A stretch of 64,000 nucleotides of DNA. It comes from Alphaproteobacteria bacterium (GTDB lineage: Bacteria > Pseudomonadota > Alphaproteobacteria > Rs-D84). Shown here in pieces: positions 23,864 through 32,340 of this stretch. The notes beneath the pieces were generated by a model. That model was not told the origin of the DNA. It saw nothing but the letters and a program-made list of their open reading frames with translations, and did not search any database. The stretch's first letter is position 1. Every line of letters begins with the position of its first letter. The position numbers were made by a program, and so were the translations under genes. The DNA lies in assembly GCA_009777955.1 (NCBI GenBank), contig WRKW01000004.1, positions 21,196-85,195 of the forward strand, read 5' to 3'.

Positions 23864-26800
23864 ATGTTAAAGAACTTTCGCAGAATATTTGCTGTTTGTT
23901 CTCTGCTCTGCGCCGTTTGCGCGGGCATGCCTGCACGCGCGGCATCAAATGAATTCCAACTTGCAACACAGCTTTTGGCGGCGGCGCGCGCCGGTAATGT
24001 CGGCCAAGTGCAAAGCCTGGTAAATCACGGTGCCAACGTGAATTACATCGACAGCACGGGGCTTTCCATCGTATGCACCGCACTTATGAATAACGATTTG
24101 CGTGCGGCGCAAATTTTACAGACATACGGCGCGGATGCCAGCCGGTGCGACCAACAGATAAGACGATTCAACCAACGACAGCCCAGCGAAGAAACCGAAG
24201 GATTGTTCAGCGGACTTTCCACAGCACAGACCATGGCATTGGCAATCGGCGGTGCTGCGGTGGCAATCGCCACGGTTTGGTATGTCAGCGGTCTTTTGGG
24301 CGTTCGCAGCAACAATAATAATCCCGGCGACAGCGGAAGCAGACCAAAGTCCGGAAATAATAATCCCGGCGACAGCGGAAATACTTTCAACAGTTGGACA
24401 TACGGTGCCTTGCCATACGGCCCGTCACAAGCGTTCGGTTCAGAATTCGTAAGCGGCACCGGCGATAAGTGGGACTATTTCAGTGCCCAAGACAATTTCC
24501 TTAACGCGAACAGCCCCGTCAGCGCGACACCCGGTCCAGACTTTCAGCTTTTGTCTTCCACCCTGCCCTTTGGATTGAATCTTCAAAATCATTTACTGTT
24601 GATGCAGGGATACGGTGCACTCGCACGCGGATATATGGGAATGACAATCCTGCGTTCGACGGGTCAGCCCTTTGCCCCTTTGCGCGCGGATGTAACCAGC
24701 AACGGCACCCCGGTCACATTCGACGGCCTTCCACCTGGCGGTGGAAAACCTGTATCGGTCGCACTGATTTCAACAAATGGAATTAATGCCGGCGCACGTG
24801 CAGTTGGCGACCCGAATTACGCGACAGATCCGGCGGTCGGCGGTGGAAGCTCTATTGAAGATGGTTGGCTATTCTGGGCGGCAAGTCAGGGCGACGCGAC
24901 GAAAAACTCTACTTCGCGGCGGTTTTACAATAACAAGATAACGCGCATAGCCCCGGCATCAACTGTCGCAAATGATATAATAACAGAAGATGAAAGATTT
25001 GATCTTGCCGGGGAAAACAGTGCCATTTACAATATAAACGCATCATGGTACGACGATCTTTTGGCAAAAACAATTATAGGCGGAATGTCCAGCGAAACAG
25101 GCCGCGCATACGGGGACTATACGGGCTTTATGCCGAACGGACAACTGATGGTTTTCAGAACCGGCGGTGGCTGGTCATATTCGCTGGATACCACCGGCGG
25201 CACGGTCAAAGCCACAGATGCAGTTTTTACAAATTCCACTGAATCATTGCAAACATTGGATTCGATTGAAATTGGTGGTGTGGTATACAAAGCATTTTAT
25301 GATTCTACACGAACTATATTGACCCTTACCGCCGATGGCCATCCGGCACTGACATGGTACATAGGCAATGACGGGCTGGCATACACTGATCCGGGTAATC
25401 CGGCACAGGATATATACGCGCTGAACGGTACAGATATCGTGAATGTTATTGTTACGAAAACAAGACAGGATTATAAGAATTATACAGCCATGCTTTATTC
25501 CCTGGGTGCGGCGAACGAAAACGGGGAAAGGATGGTTAATACCAGCGTGACCCAGCAAGACCAGGGACTTACGGCCCAGGTTGGGGTCATAGCGAATGCG
25601 GCACCGGTGATAGAAATGTACGGCACCGACACCCAAACTGCAACAGAAATTACAAGATATACCGCCGGGGCAAACAGAAGAACCGCATTTGAAAACTGGA
25701 TTAACGATTATTACAACCTGACGGATGATGCGGGAAGAACAGAAGCCAATAACGCAAGGGCATTCTTTGGTGGATTGGGTTCCCAGTATAACCCAATTAC
25801 AATATTTTCAACTGGCGGATATTTGCTGGGCACCATGGCCGAAATCACCAACCCGGGATTCAGCATAGGCAGTACCCAAGAAGCAACCTTTGAAAATGCC
25901 GCGCCGCTTGTTTATGACGGATTGAATCATTTATTCATGTCTGTTGTCGCGGTACAGCTGGGCAACGGAACGCCGGGTTCTACAAGTACCGGCATCTCTG
26001 GATGGGTTCCGGCCTCGTCCCAAAAGATCACATTATCAACCTGGATTGATCCATACGCAGATCCAAACGATCCAAATATAGAATTTTATGGCGCGCGTAC
26101 ATGCGGTATCGCTGGACGGGGTTCTTCGACTGTCGATCCCTGGTGCTTTGCGGCGGCCGGCGTAACAGATCAACTTGCTGTGGCATCAATGGCCGGGGCA
26201 GTCGGTGCCCTGCAAAGCGCGTTCGGAAGTTATATGAGCAACGACCAGATATTCGTACTTTTGGCACTGACCGCGGATGGTCGCGCAATGCCGGAATTGG
26301 ATCTTATGGATCTGTACCAGTTACCGGGGGAATATCAGTTCAAGGTGGATAATAACCTGATGACATTTGCAGATGCATTTGCCGAAGTGTTTGGATACGG
26401 GCTTGTCAATCTGGATCGTGCGACACGTCCGGGAACCAGTGTCAATTATTATGTCACGAACAGGATTAATTCTTCACCGAATGCCGCATTTTGGCGAACC
26501 GCCAGCATAAGCCCGAATTTTGCCGCGCGATCGGGGATGTCATTATCCGGTGCGTTCGGAATGCGTTCGGCTTCGATAAAAATACCGGTATTTGATATCA
26601 TAAAATCCGCCGACGGAGAAATGTCAATGCCACGCATATTCGATAATTCGGTATCACTTGCGTCCAGTCGTCGCGGAATGTGGCTGGGCGATGTTCTTGG
26701 TGAATTCAAAGTCGCAAATAACGATTCACAGTTGGGGTCTGACGGTTCCCGCCTTGCAGCTGTCATGTCGTTGCGCGAAAGCCATATTGATGACGGATAC

Positions 26801-27700
26801 GGCAATATTGATAAATTAAAACTTAACTATCATTTTGGCGCATGGAATTTTGGCGCAAGATACGAACGTAATTTCGGCGATTCAAATATTCTGCGCGGCG
26901 ATAATTCCAATCCGGTGCTTAGCATCGCATCGCATGCGGTATCAACCGATGCATCATTTAATTTCGGCGGCGATGAAGACAAAGGCGGATGGAAATTTCA
27001 TGCGCGCGGATTTACCGGATCGATTACAGAAGAAGGCCTGCTTGCCAATGATCCCGCCCTTTCCGGACAACGCGAATTGATGAAACTTGGTTCGGTTCAG
27101 GGCTTTGATACCGGCACGACCTATGATGCGGGTATATTCTCGTTCGGTATAAGCGGCGGTCTTTTAAATGAATCCGATACCATGCTGGGCGCGTATTCCG
27201 ATGGTCTGCTTTCGATTGGCGGTGGAAATACTGTCTATGTTGATAATATGCTTACATTGCGGGCGGGCGAAAAGCTGAAATTCAATGCGCGTTACACAGC
27301 CGCGCGCACAGATGCGAATAGGGTCGCTGATACGGTAATTATCGGACTGTCCGGATTGCGATCGGATGCGATGTCTGTCGGTGCAGAATACGGTGGATTT
27401 ACATTAAGCGTTTCACAGCCGTTGGCACTGGTAAACGGGGCGATGGAATATGTGACTGCGGATTATCGGATTGTCGAATCGGAAAATGGATTTGATCTGG
27501 CGGCGACCCCTTATATCAACAGCCTTGATTTATCGCCCGCGCACCGCGAAACACGAATCGGCGCGGCGTACCGTACCGCTCTTGGCGATTTTACCTTTGG
27601 CGCGGTGGGATTTGTATACCGCATAAATCCGAATCATACCACTGAATTCGGAAACGAAACCCTGTTGATGTTTAAATTGAATCATCGACTGGGGATATAA
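23864..27700 (+). CDS. Autotransporter with N-terminal ankyrin repeats and degenerate subtilase-like passenger
   Basis: Predicted type Va-like surface protein of 1278 residues. It has a signal peptide (1-27) and two ankyrin-like repeats (about 34-95, ARAGNVGQVQSLVNHGANVN). A hydrophobic segment follows (about 123-147), then two NNNPGDSG repeats (149-172). The long passenger ends in a subtilase-like tail: S775 in VASMAGAVGAL aligns with the GTSMAAP serine, and FGYGLVNLDRA follows as in S8 autotransporters. No convincing Asp or His of the triad is visible. The final 300 residues are a beta-barrel with alternating hydrophobics, ending FKLNHRLGI. The ATG at 23864 is chosen for its AGAGAG site and signal peptide. 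Confidence 0.8.
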   Translation: MLKNFRRIFAVCSLLCAVCAGMPARAASNEFQLATQLLAAARAGNVGQVQSLVNHGANVNYIDSTGLSIVCTALMNNDLRAAQILQTYGADASRCDQQIRRFNQRQPSEETEGLFSGLSTAQTMALAIGGAAVAIATVWYVSGLLGVRSNNNNPGDSGSRPKSGNNNPGDSGNTFNSWTYGALPYGPSQAFGSEFVSGTGDKWDYFSAQDNFLNANSPVSATPGPDFQLLSSTLPFGLNLQNHLLLMQGYGALARGYMGMTILRSTGQPFAPLRADVTSNGTPVTFDGLPPGGGKPVSVALISTNGINAGARAVGDPNYATDPAVGGGSSIEDGWLFWAASQGDATKNSTSRRFYNNKITRIAPASTVANDIITEDERFDLAGENSAIYNINASWYDDLLAKTIIGGMSSETGRAYGDYTGFMPNGQLMVFRTGGGWSYSLDTTGGTVKATDAVFTNSTESLQTLDSIEIGGVVYKAFYDSTRTILTLTADGHPALTWYIGNDGLAYTDPGNPAQDIYALNGTDIVNVIVTKTRQDYKNYTAMLYSLGAANENGERMVNTSVTQQDQGLTAQVGVIANAAPVIEMYGTDTQTATEITRYTAGANRRTAFENWINDYYNLTDDAGRTEANNARAFFGGLGSQYNPITIFSTGGYLLGTMAEITNPGFSIGSTQEATFENAAPLVYDGLNHLFMSVVAVQLGNGTPGSTSTGISGWVPASSQKITLSTWIDPYADPNDPNIEFYGARTCGIAGRGSSTVDPWCFAAAGVTDQLAVASMAGAVGALQSAFGSYMSNDQIFVLLALTADGRAMPELDLMDLYQLPGEYQFKVDNNLMTFADAFAEVFGYGLVNLDRATRPGTSVNYYVTNRINSSPNAAFWRTASISPNFAARSGMSLSGAFGMRSASIKIPVFDIIKSADGEMSMPRIFDNSVSLASSRRGMWLGDVLGEFKVANNDSQLGSDGSRLAAVMSLRESHIDDGYGNIDKLKLNYHFGAWNFGARYERNFGDSNILRGDNSNPVLSIASHAVSTDASFNFGGDEDKGGWKFHARGFTGSITEEGLLANDPALSGQRELMKLGSVQGFDTGTTYDAGIFSFGISGGLLNESDTMLGAYSDGLLSIGGGNTVYVDNMLTLRAGEKLKFNARYTAARTDANRVADTVIIGLSGLRSDAMSVGAEYGGFTLSVSQPLALVNGAMEYVTADYRIVESENGFDLAATPYINSLDLSPAHRETRIGAAYRTALGDFTFGAVGFVYRINPNHTTEFGNETLLMFKLNHRLGI

Positions 27701-27724
27701 ATGACACAAAAATATTAAGCAATC

Positions 27725-28024
27725 ATGGGCGAAAGAAAGTATTATGTTTATATGCTGGCGAACAAATACAATAATGTTCTATACATCGGAGTTACCGGAA
27801 ATATCAAAAATCGTACTATTGCACATAAAACCCATATAAATAAAGGCTTTTCATCAAAATATAATTGCGACAAACTGGTTTATTATGAAGAATTTAACGA
27901 AATAACCGAAGCGATAATACGTGAAAAACGATTAAAAAAATGGAAACGAGAATATAAAGATGCGCTGATTAACCGGATAAATCCACTATGGGAAGATATG
28001 TGGGAAAATGTTATGATGCAATAA
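27725..28024 (+). CDS. GIY-YIG domain protein (UPF0213/YhbQ-like)
   Basis: Single-domain GIY-YIG nuclease-fold protein of 99 residues. YVYML near residue 7 and LYIGVTGN near 25 form the core strands; Arg, His and the Glu of EAIIREKRLKKWKREYK fill the catalytic positions. Its role is unknown (DNA repair or RNA processing proposed for the family). It starts 24 nt after the autotransporter stop. Such genes often lie among repeats, as here. Confidence 0.88.
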   Translation: MGERKYYVYMLANKYNNVLYIGVTGNIKNRTIAHKTHINKGFSSKYNCDKLVYYEEFNEITEAIIREKRLKKWKREYKDALINRINPLWEDMWENVMMQ

Positions 28025-28043
28025 TTCGGAAAAGACAGGTATA

Positions 28044-28215
28044 CGTGTCATTCTGGAAATTTTGCAAAGCAAAATTTCCGGAATCTGGAACGGATCGGGA
28101 TTTGTCTTTACGAAAGGCGCGACGAAACAATCTTTTGCAACAAGCGTTTTTTTTACTCCCCTGTCCTTTCCAGATCCCGGATAATTTTGCTTTGCAAAAT
28201 TTCCGGGATGACACG
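28044..28215. repeat. 172-bp inverted-repeat element
   Basis: Ends are imperfect 46-bp inverted repeats: CGTGTCATTCTGGAAATTTTGC... and its counterpart ...GCAAAATTTCCGGGATGACACG. Each end is itself a palindrome centred on GCAAAGC or GCTTTGC. The interior has no ORF. MITE-like. Confidence 0.75.
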
Positions 28216-28375
28216 TTTCACACAAATATATGTTTTTTTATACACGACGCATAAAAAAACATTCTCACTTAACGGATAATTTTGCTTTGCAAAATTTCCG
28301 GAATGACACGTTTTACACAAATATATGTTCTTTAAATTTTTATATACGATCCATAAAAAAACCATTTTCACTTGA
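28178..28375. repeat. Tandem duplication of element end and flank
   Basis: Copy 1 (28178-28272) and copy 2 (28273-28375) both run from CGGATAATTTTGCTTTGC through ACACAAATATATGTT to CATAAAAAAAC and CACTT(A/G)A. Copy 2 ends at the promoter of the gene at 28429. Together with 28044-28177 this accounts for most of the 404-bp gap. Confidence 0.75.
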
Positions 28376-28394
28376 CGGGAAATTATGATATAAT
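28365..28394 (+). promoter_or_regulatory. Promoter of the Cys-rich gene at 28429
   Basis: Perfect TATAAT at 28389-28394 with a TTTTCA-like -35 at 28365-28370 (18-nt spacer). The leader contains GGGAGAGGATC before the ATG. Confidence 0.55.
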
Positions 28395-28428
28395 AGTTTC
28401 AAACATTAATAAATAATGGGAGAGGATC

Positions 28429-30486
28429 ATGCGCAAAAACATTGCAATGTTGTTGATGACCGTCGGATTTGCGATTCCGACAAGCTGGCTGGTACTTAAT
28501 GATGCGATCGCGGTAAGCCGCGCACACCCCGGCGGGGTAAGTGCCGCGCGTGCACCCGCGATGCCCACTTTCCCATCAAACCCGAACATGGGCGGTAATA
28601 TAATACCCCCGTCTGGCGGCATAACACCCCCCAGTGGCGGCGGTATTGTTCCCCCCCCACCCGGTAACGGCGGTGACGATATACCACCGGATGTTACACC
28701 CCCCGATCTGGGACTATGCGAAGACGGAACATCAAAAAATAATCCGTATTCCATCGATGCATGTATGAACGATGTATTAAGATGTGTGAACAGCGGACAG
28801 CTTCCAAACGGATTAAACGACCTTTACAATGCCGATATGCGGCATTCGATCATGAACGGCATGGGACTTTGCGCAAGCCAGGTTGACCGTTGCATGGGCA
28901 TGACACGAAAAGATTGTAACGTAGTTTATCGTTCTGCATCCGATGTATGGATTGATTTCAACAGCCGTATGATACAGCCGAACTATTTTTCATTCGTGCT
29001 GCGCAAGACCGGCCTTACCCCGAATCAGGCGGAAAATACATGTATGCTGATTGACAAGAATACCTATGGAAAATCATTTGCCGCAGTATCGGGCAACGAT
29101 AATGTAACCGGCGAATATAACCAAACCATCAATGCGTACAATGATCAACAATCTGGTGGCAAAAATAATCCTATGGGGGTTGATCCCAACGACGACCCGG
29201 CAAAGAACAGGGGTGTTGATGCTTCGCGTGGACATTATGCACGCTGGGACGCGACGACCGGCGAATGTCTGGTTCGTGTTGCGGCATATAACGACGGAAA
29301 GCTTATTACAAACCAATGGATGTTCGGTGCATTCGGCGACGACCGTGCTGCAGAACAATGGGTGCCAGCGGGAACTACATTCAGCTGTAACAAATCATTA
29401 TTTGAATTTGCATTGCGTACCACCACAAAAGATGTGGCGACACTTGGCATAGCTGGTGGCGCAGTGATCGGTGCGGGTATTGGTGCAATCGCAGGAAGGC
29501 AACGAAAAGAAGAGTTTGATATAGAAGACATTGGGCAGCTTTGTAATAGCGATGGGTTTATTAATGCTTTCAATGGTGTTATAGAAGGCACTACTATAAA
29601 CAAAAGTAATTGTGCTTCAGAAATAGCCAAGTTAAAAAATGAATGCAAACAAACCACTTGGTTCCAAAAAATTGAGAATGGCGAAATTATAAACCTTATC
29701 GCAGCATTCGGAAAACACACTACTTGCACTAATAAAGATGCTGTTTGGTGTGAATTGGAAAGTAAGATTTCTGAATTCTTTCAAAAAACAAACGCCACTA
29801 TAACAGATTGTCCCATAGTGTTAGCTCATCTTAACGACATGCAAGGTATTTTAAATGATACAAATCATAGTGATAAAGAGAAAGCAAATCAAGGAACCAT
29901 TGATGCTGCACTGGCTGCAATAAGTGCTAGATGCGCACTTTTGAGTGGTGAATGCGAAACACGGGTACAAACTGTAATATCAAGCTTGGCGGGCAAATAT
30001 GTTGTACAAGAAAGAGACTTATCAAAAGTCGCTTGGGGTGCGGGTATAGGCGCAACTGCTGGTGTACTTGCAACCGCTATAACGGCGTTCATTGAAAAGA
30101 ATCAAATTTCTTGCCGGGTTGGCGATGACCTTTCCCGCGTTGCCTTTAACAAATCCAGCAAGATTGATTCTTTGAAAGACTATTATGTAAAATGGGCGTT
30201 GCAATTGCCGGAAACCATATTGCCAACTGCCCAAGTCACAGATTGTACCAGCTGGCGGAATGCATGCGGAACGTTAAGAGATCTGGTTCAATGCGCCAAC
30301 GCACAGATACATTACAAGGAAAACGATGGCAAAGTGACCCTTATCGAAGCGGCATGCGCCCCCAGCGGAAGCGTATGTATCGAAAGCCGCATAGCCCATA
30401 CGAATTTCGTATGCACGGACAATCAACACATGACACCCGGAAGCCTTCCTATACCACAGGTCTGGCAAGCGGGCGCACATCAGTAA
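28429..30486 (+). CDS. Large exported Cys-rich protein with Pro/Gly-rich linker and glycine zippers
   Basis: Unrecognised 685-residue protein. Signal peptide (1-28), then a Pro/Gly-rich low-complexity stretch (about 45-95, repeated PPSGG), then Cys-containing globular parts. Two glycine-rich hydrophobic stretches (GIAGGAVIGAGIGAIAGRQ near 350 and GAGIGATAGVLATAITAF near 545) look like glycine zippers that may insert into membranes. The DNA from about 29500 to 30110 is visibly richer in A+T with different codon choice than both flanks, suggesting a replaced module. A strong terminator follows. Surface or pore function is only inference. Confidence 0.78.
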   Translation: MRKNIAMLLMTVGFAIPTSWLVLNDAIAVSRAHPGGVSAARAPAMPTFPSNPNMGGNIIPPSGGITPPSGGGIVPPPPGNGGDDIPPDVTPPDLGLCEDGTSKNNPYSIDACMNDVLRCVNSGQLPNGLNDLYNADMRHSIMNGMGLCASQVDRCMGMTRKDCNVVYRSASDVWIDFNSRMIQPNYFSFVLRKTGLTPNQAENTCMLIDKNTYGKSFAAVSGNDNVTGEYNQTINAYNDQQSGGKNNPMGVDPNDDPAKNRGVDASRGHYARWDATTGECLVRVAAYNDGKLITNQWMFGAFGDDRAAEQWVPAGTTFSCNKSLFEFALRTTTKDVATLGIAGGAVIGAGIGAIAGRQRKEEFDIEDIGQLCNSDGFINAFNGVIEGTTINKSNCASEIAKLKNECKQTTWFQKIENGEIINLIAAFGKHTTCTNKDAVWCELESKISEFFQKTNATITDCPIVLAHLNDMQGILNDTNHSDKEKANQGTIDAALAAISARCALLSGECETRVQTVISSLAGKYVVQERDLSKVAWGAGIGATAGVLATAITAFIEKNQISCRVGDDLSRVAFNKSSKIDSLKDYYVKWALQLPETILPTAQVTDCTSWRNACGTLRDLVQCANAQIHYKENDGKVTLIEAACAPSGSVCIESRIAHTNFVCTDNQHMTPGSLPIPQVWQAGAHQ

Positions 30487-30508
30487 AAAATCTGATAAAA
30501 CTGTTATT

Positions 30509-30533
30509 CCCCCGCCCCATGGCGGGGGTTTTT
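30509..30533 (+). terminator. Rho-independent terminator
   Basis: Eight-bp GC stem CCCCCGCC / GGCGGGGG, loop CCAT, then TTTTT. It ends the gene at 28429. Confidence 0.93.
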
Positions 30534-30600
30534 GGATTATGATTTGAAGTAAAGCGGGGTTTAAACGGCAACACAATTGCCGTCATGACAATAATCTTTT

Positions 30601-30751
30601 GTCACTCCGGCGCAGGCCGGAGTGGGGCTATAAAGTGCGACACAGGTATAGTCCGGGGAAGTACATCTAATCGCACAAAACGCAACTTTGGCTGGTTGGC
30701 AACGCTTCGCGTTGCGGTTTTAAGTCCCACTCCGGCCTGCGCCGGAGTGAC
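30601..30751. repeat. 151-bp inverted-repeat element, copy A
   Basis: Perfect 26-bp terminal inverted repeats (30601-30626 and 30726-30751), each built on CACTCCGGC..GCCGGAGTG. The second copy at 32057-32207 is the same length, same orientation and differs at about three bases. No ORF. It is preceded by an AACGGCAAC-type hairpin at 30564-30583. Confidence 0.9.
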
Positions 30752-30760
30752 AACATGCTT

Positions 30761-30843
30761 TGCGCGACGTATTAATTATTCATTATTCACTATTCATTCA
30801 AAAAACGGAAAGCATGACGGCTCTATGACAAGAACCGTTTAGG
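30761..30843. repeat. Composite repeat: TTATTCATTA block plus degenerate AACGGCTCTC hairpin
   Basis: TGCGCGACGTATTAATTATT, TTCATTA/TTCACTA units, CATTCAAAAAACGGAAAG, then an ACGGCTCT hairpin and CCGTTTAGG. The same order occurs at 35191-35282. With the 151-bp element this fills the 428-bp gap before 30915. Confidence 0.7.
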
Positions 30844-30878
30844 GCATAACACAGTTTTTTTGATGTTTTTCTTACATC

Positions 30879-30906
30879 TTGACAAAAAATATAAATATGA
30901 TACGAT
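30879..30906 (+). promoter_or_regulatory. Promoter of the membrane protein at 30915 (leaderless type)
   Basis: TTGACA (30879-30884), 16 nt, TACGAT (30901-30906), then 8 nt to the ATG without a ribosome binding site. Confidence 0.6.
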
Positions 30907-30914
30907 AATCACAA

Positions 30915-31916
30915 ATGTTTACTGTGATTAAAAAATTCTTGATCCCGATAAAAATTGCCATCATTTGGACGGCGTTATACTTCACAACAATTTATTCGCT
31001 ATTCATATTCATGTTCCGATTCGACCCACTTGTATTTGCACACTGGGCACGTTTATCCAATATAGTTTTGCATGGTATTCCGGGTTTGGCGTTTGGGGTT
31101 TTGATTCTGGGAACATTGCCGATATATTTCGCGGTACTTTCGTTTATAATAAAAAATAAAAAAACGCCGGTTCCCCTGCCCTTTTGCAATGAAGAAAAAA
31201 AGAAAAAAGAAGAAAAACCAACCACACCAGAAACCGATACAGAACCAGACATAATCCTTCCGCCGGATATGCCACCAGAAATGAAAGGGCCGTACAGTCG
31301 CGCCATGCGAAACAAAGCATTCGCACAACCACAATCCGCATACGAATTAAAATTAGACCCCAGGAAAGATGATACTATTCCCAGTCACAGCACGGAATCT
31401 TTCCCAAATCCTTCCCGGGATGACATCGTTTCCAAATCATCTTTTCCCATACCGGATTTTGACAATGTGCCGGAACTGGAATCGGATACACCGGTATTTC
31501 GTGAAATTACCTTTGGCGGCAACGATAATGATTCCCAATATGAACAAAAAACAACAAATCCCATAGATGATAAAACAGCAGAAAAGCTTCAATCCATGGG
31601 ATACGATACCAAAACCGATGATGATATTATAATAGCAAGAAACGATTCGTCAGTATTTGCAATCGCCGTTCATTCTGATCCTGATTTTTGGATTGCCGAT
31701 AATTTACCAATATCCGATGACAGTGATACGGCTGTCTGGTTCGCAAGCGGAAAGCAAAAGCCCTCACCAATAACGGCGGTATTGGGTACGGCAAAAAAAC
31801 ATGGTGCGACACCGGTACTTTATCTGGCAGAAAAAAACATCATGGATCTGGACGACAGACAAAATAAATGGCAAACGGCTGGTGTACGGGTAATTGATGA
31901 TCTGGCGGGGTTGTAA
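30915..31916 (+). CDS. Membrane-anchored hypothetical protein
   Basis: Unrecognised 333-residue protein. Two transmembrane segments at the N-terminus (about 10-33 and 48-75) are followed by a Lys/Glu/Pro-rich linker and a long acidic, probably disordered region (about 90-225). A compact C-terminal domain (about 228-333) follows, with SSVFAIAVHSD, AVWFASGKQKPSPITAVLGTAKKHGATPVLYLAEK and a final VRVIDDLAGL. That tail looks like an alpha/beta fold with a lysine-containing loop, but I cannot name it. The gene is bracketed by two near-identical 151-bp elements in direct orientation. Its start relies on a leaderless promoter. Confidence 0.72.
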   Translation: MFTVIKKFLIPIKIAIIWTALYFTTIYSLFIFMFRFDPLVFAHWARLSNIVLHGIPGLAFGVLILGTLPIYFAVLSFIIKNKKTPVPLPFCNEEKKKKEEKPTTPETDTEPDIILPPDMPPEMKGPYSRAMRNKAFAQPQSAYELKLDPRKDDTIPSHSTESFPNPSRDDIVSKSSFPIPDFDNVPELESDTPVFREITFGGNDNDSQYEQKTTNPIDDKTAEKLQSMGYDTKTDDDIIIARNDSSVFAIAVHSDPDFWIADNLPISDDSDTAVWFASGKQKPSPITAVLGTAKKHGATPVLYLAEKNIMDLDDRQNKWQTAGVRVIDDLAGL

Positions 31917-31930
31917 TCCATCCGTCATGA

Positions 31931-31980
31931 TAAAATGAATAATGAATAATTAATGCGTCGCGCAAAGCATGACAAGGCGC
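31931..31980. repeat. TTATTCATTA block, inverted orientation
   Basis: AATGAATAATGAATAATTAATGCGTCGCGCAAAGCATGAC in parts: the reverse complement of the block at 30761. It follows the stop at 31916; an AACGGCAA hairpin comes next near 32018-32038. Confidence 0.65.
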
Positions 31981-32056
31981 GGGAATATTACAAGCCAGGT
32001 AATTCGTAGACAAATTTTTAACGGCAAGGCAGTTGCCATCATGACAATAATATTTT

Positions 32057-32207
32057 GTCACTCCGGCGCAGGCCGGAGTGGGGCTATAAAGTGCGACACA
32101 GGTATAGTCCGGGGAAGTACATCTAATCGCACAAAATGCAACTTGGGCTGGTTGGCAACGCTTTGCGTTGCGGTTTTAAGTCCCACTCCGGCCTGCGCCG
32201 GAGTGAC
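32057..32207. repeat. 151-bp inverted-repeat element, copy B
   Basis: Same ends, same length and same orientation as copy A at 30601-30751, with about three base differences. The two copies flank the gene at 30915. Confidence 0.9.
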
Positions 32208-32283
32208 AACATGCTTTCCGCCTTCGCTGTCGCGCCAGAGCGATAGCGAAGGGGGAAGGCATGACGGCGATTTTATTACAGTC

Positions 32284-32324
32284 AAAAAACTGAACTGTAC
32301 ACTAAATAGAGTGTACAGTTCAGT
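32284..32324 (-). terminator. Terminator of the 898-residue Cys-rich gene
   Basis: Perfect 14-bp stem ACTGAACTGTACAC / GTGTACAGTTCAGT with an 8-nt loop (32289-32324), followed on the minus strand by TTTTTGAC. It lies 17 nt past the stop at 32341. Confidence 0.85.
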
Positions 32325-32340
32325 TATCAGTTAATGAACC

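Noticed and set aside
28044..28375. Possible CRISPR-like array
   Set aside because: Only two tandem units of about 100 bp with no regular spacers; explained by duplication of an inverted-repeat element.
30601..32207. Insertion sequence encoding a transposase
   Set aside because: The 151-bp elements hold no ORF and the gene between them has no transposase motif; only a MITE-like or composite arrangement is supported.
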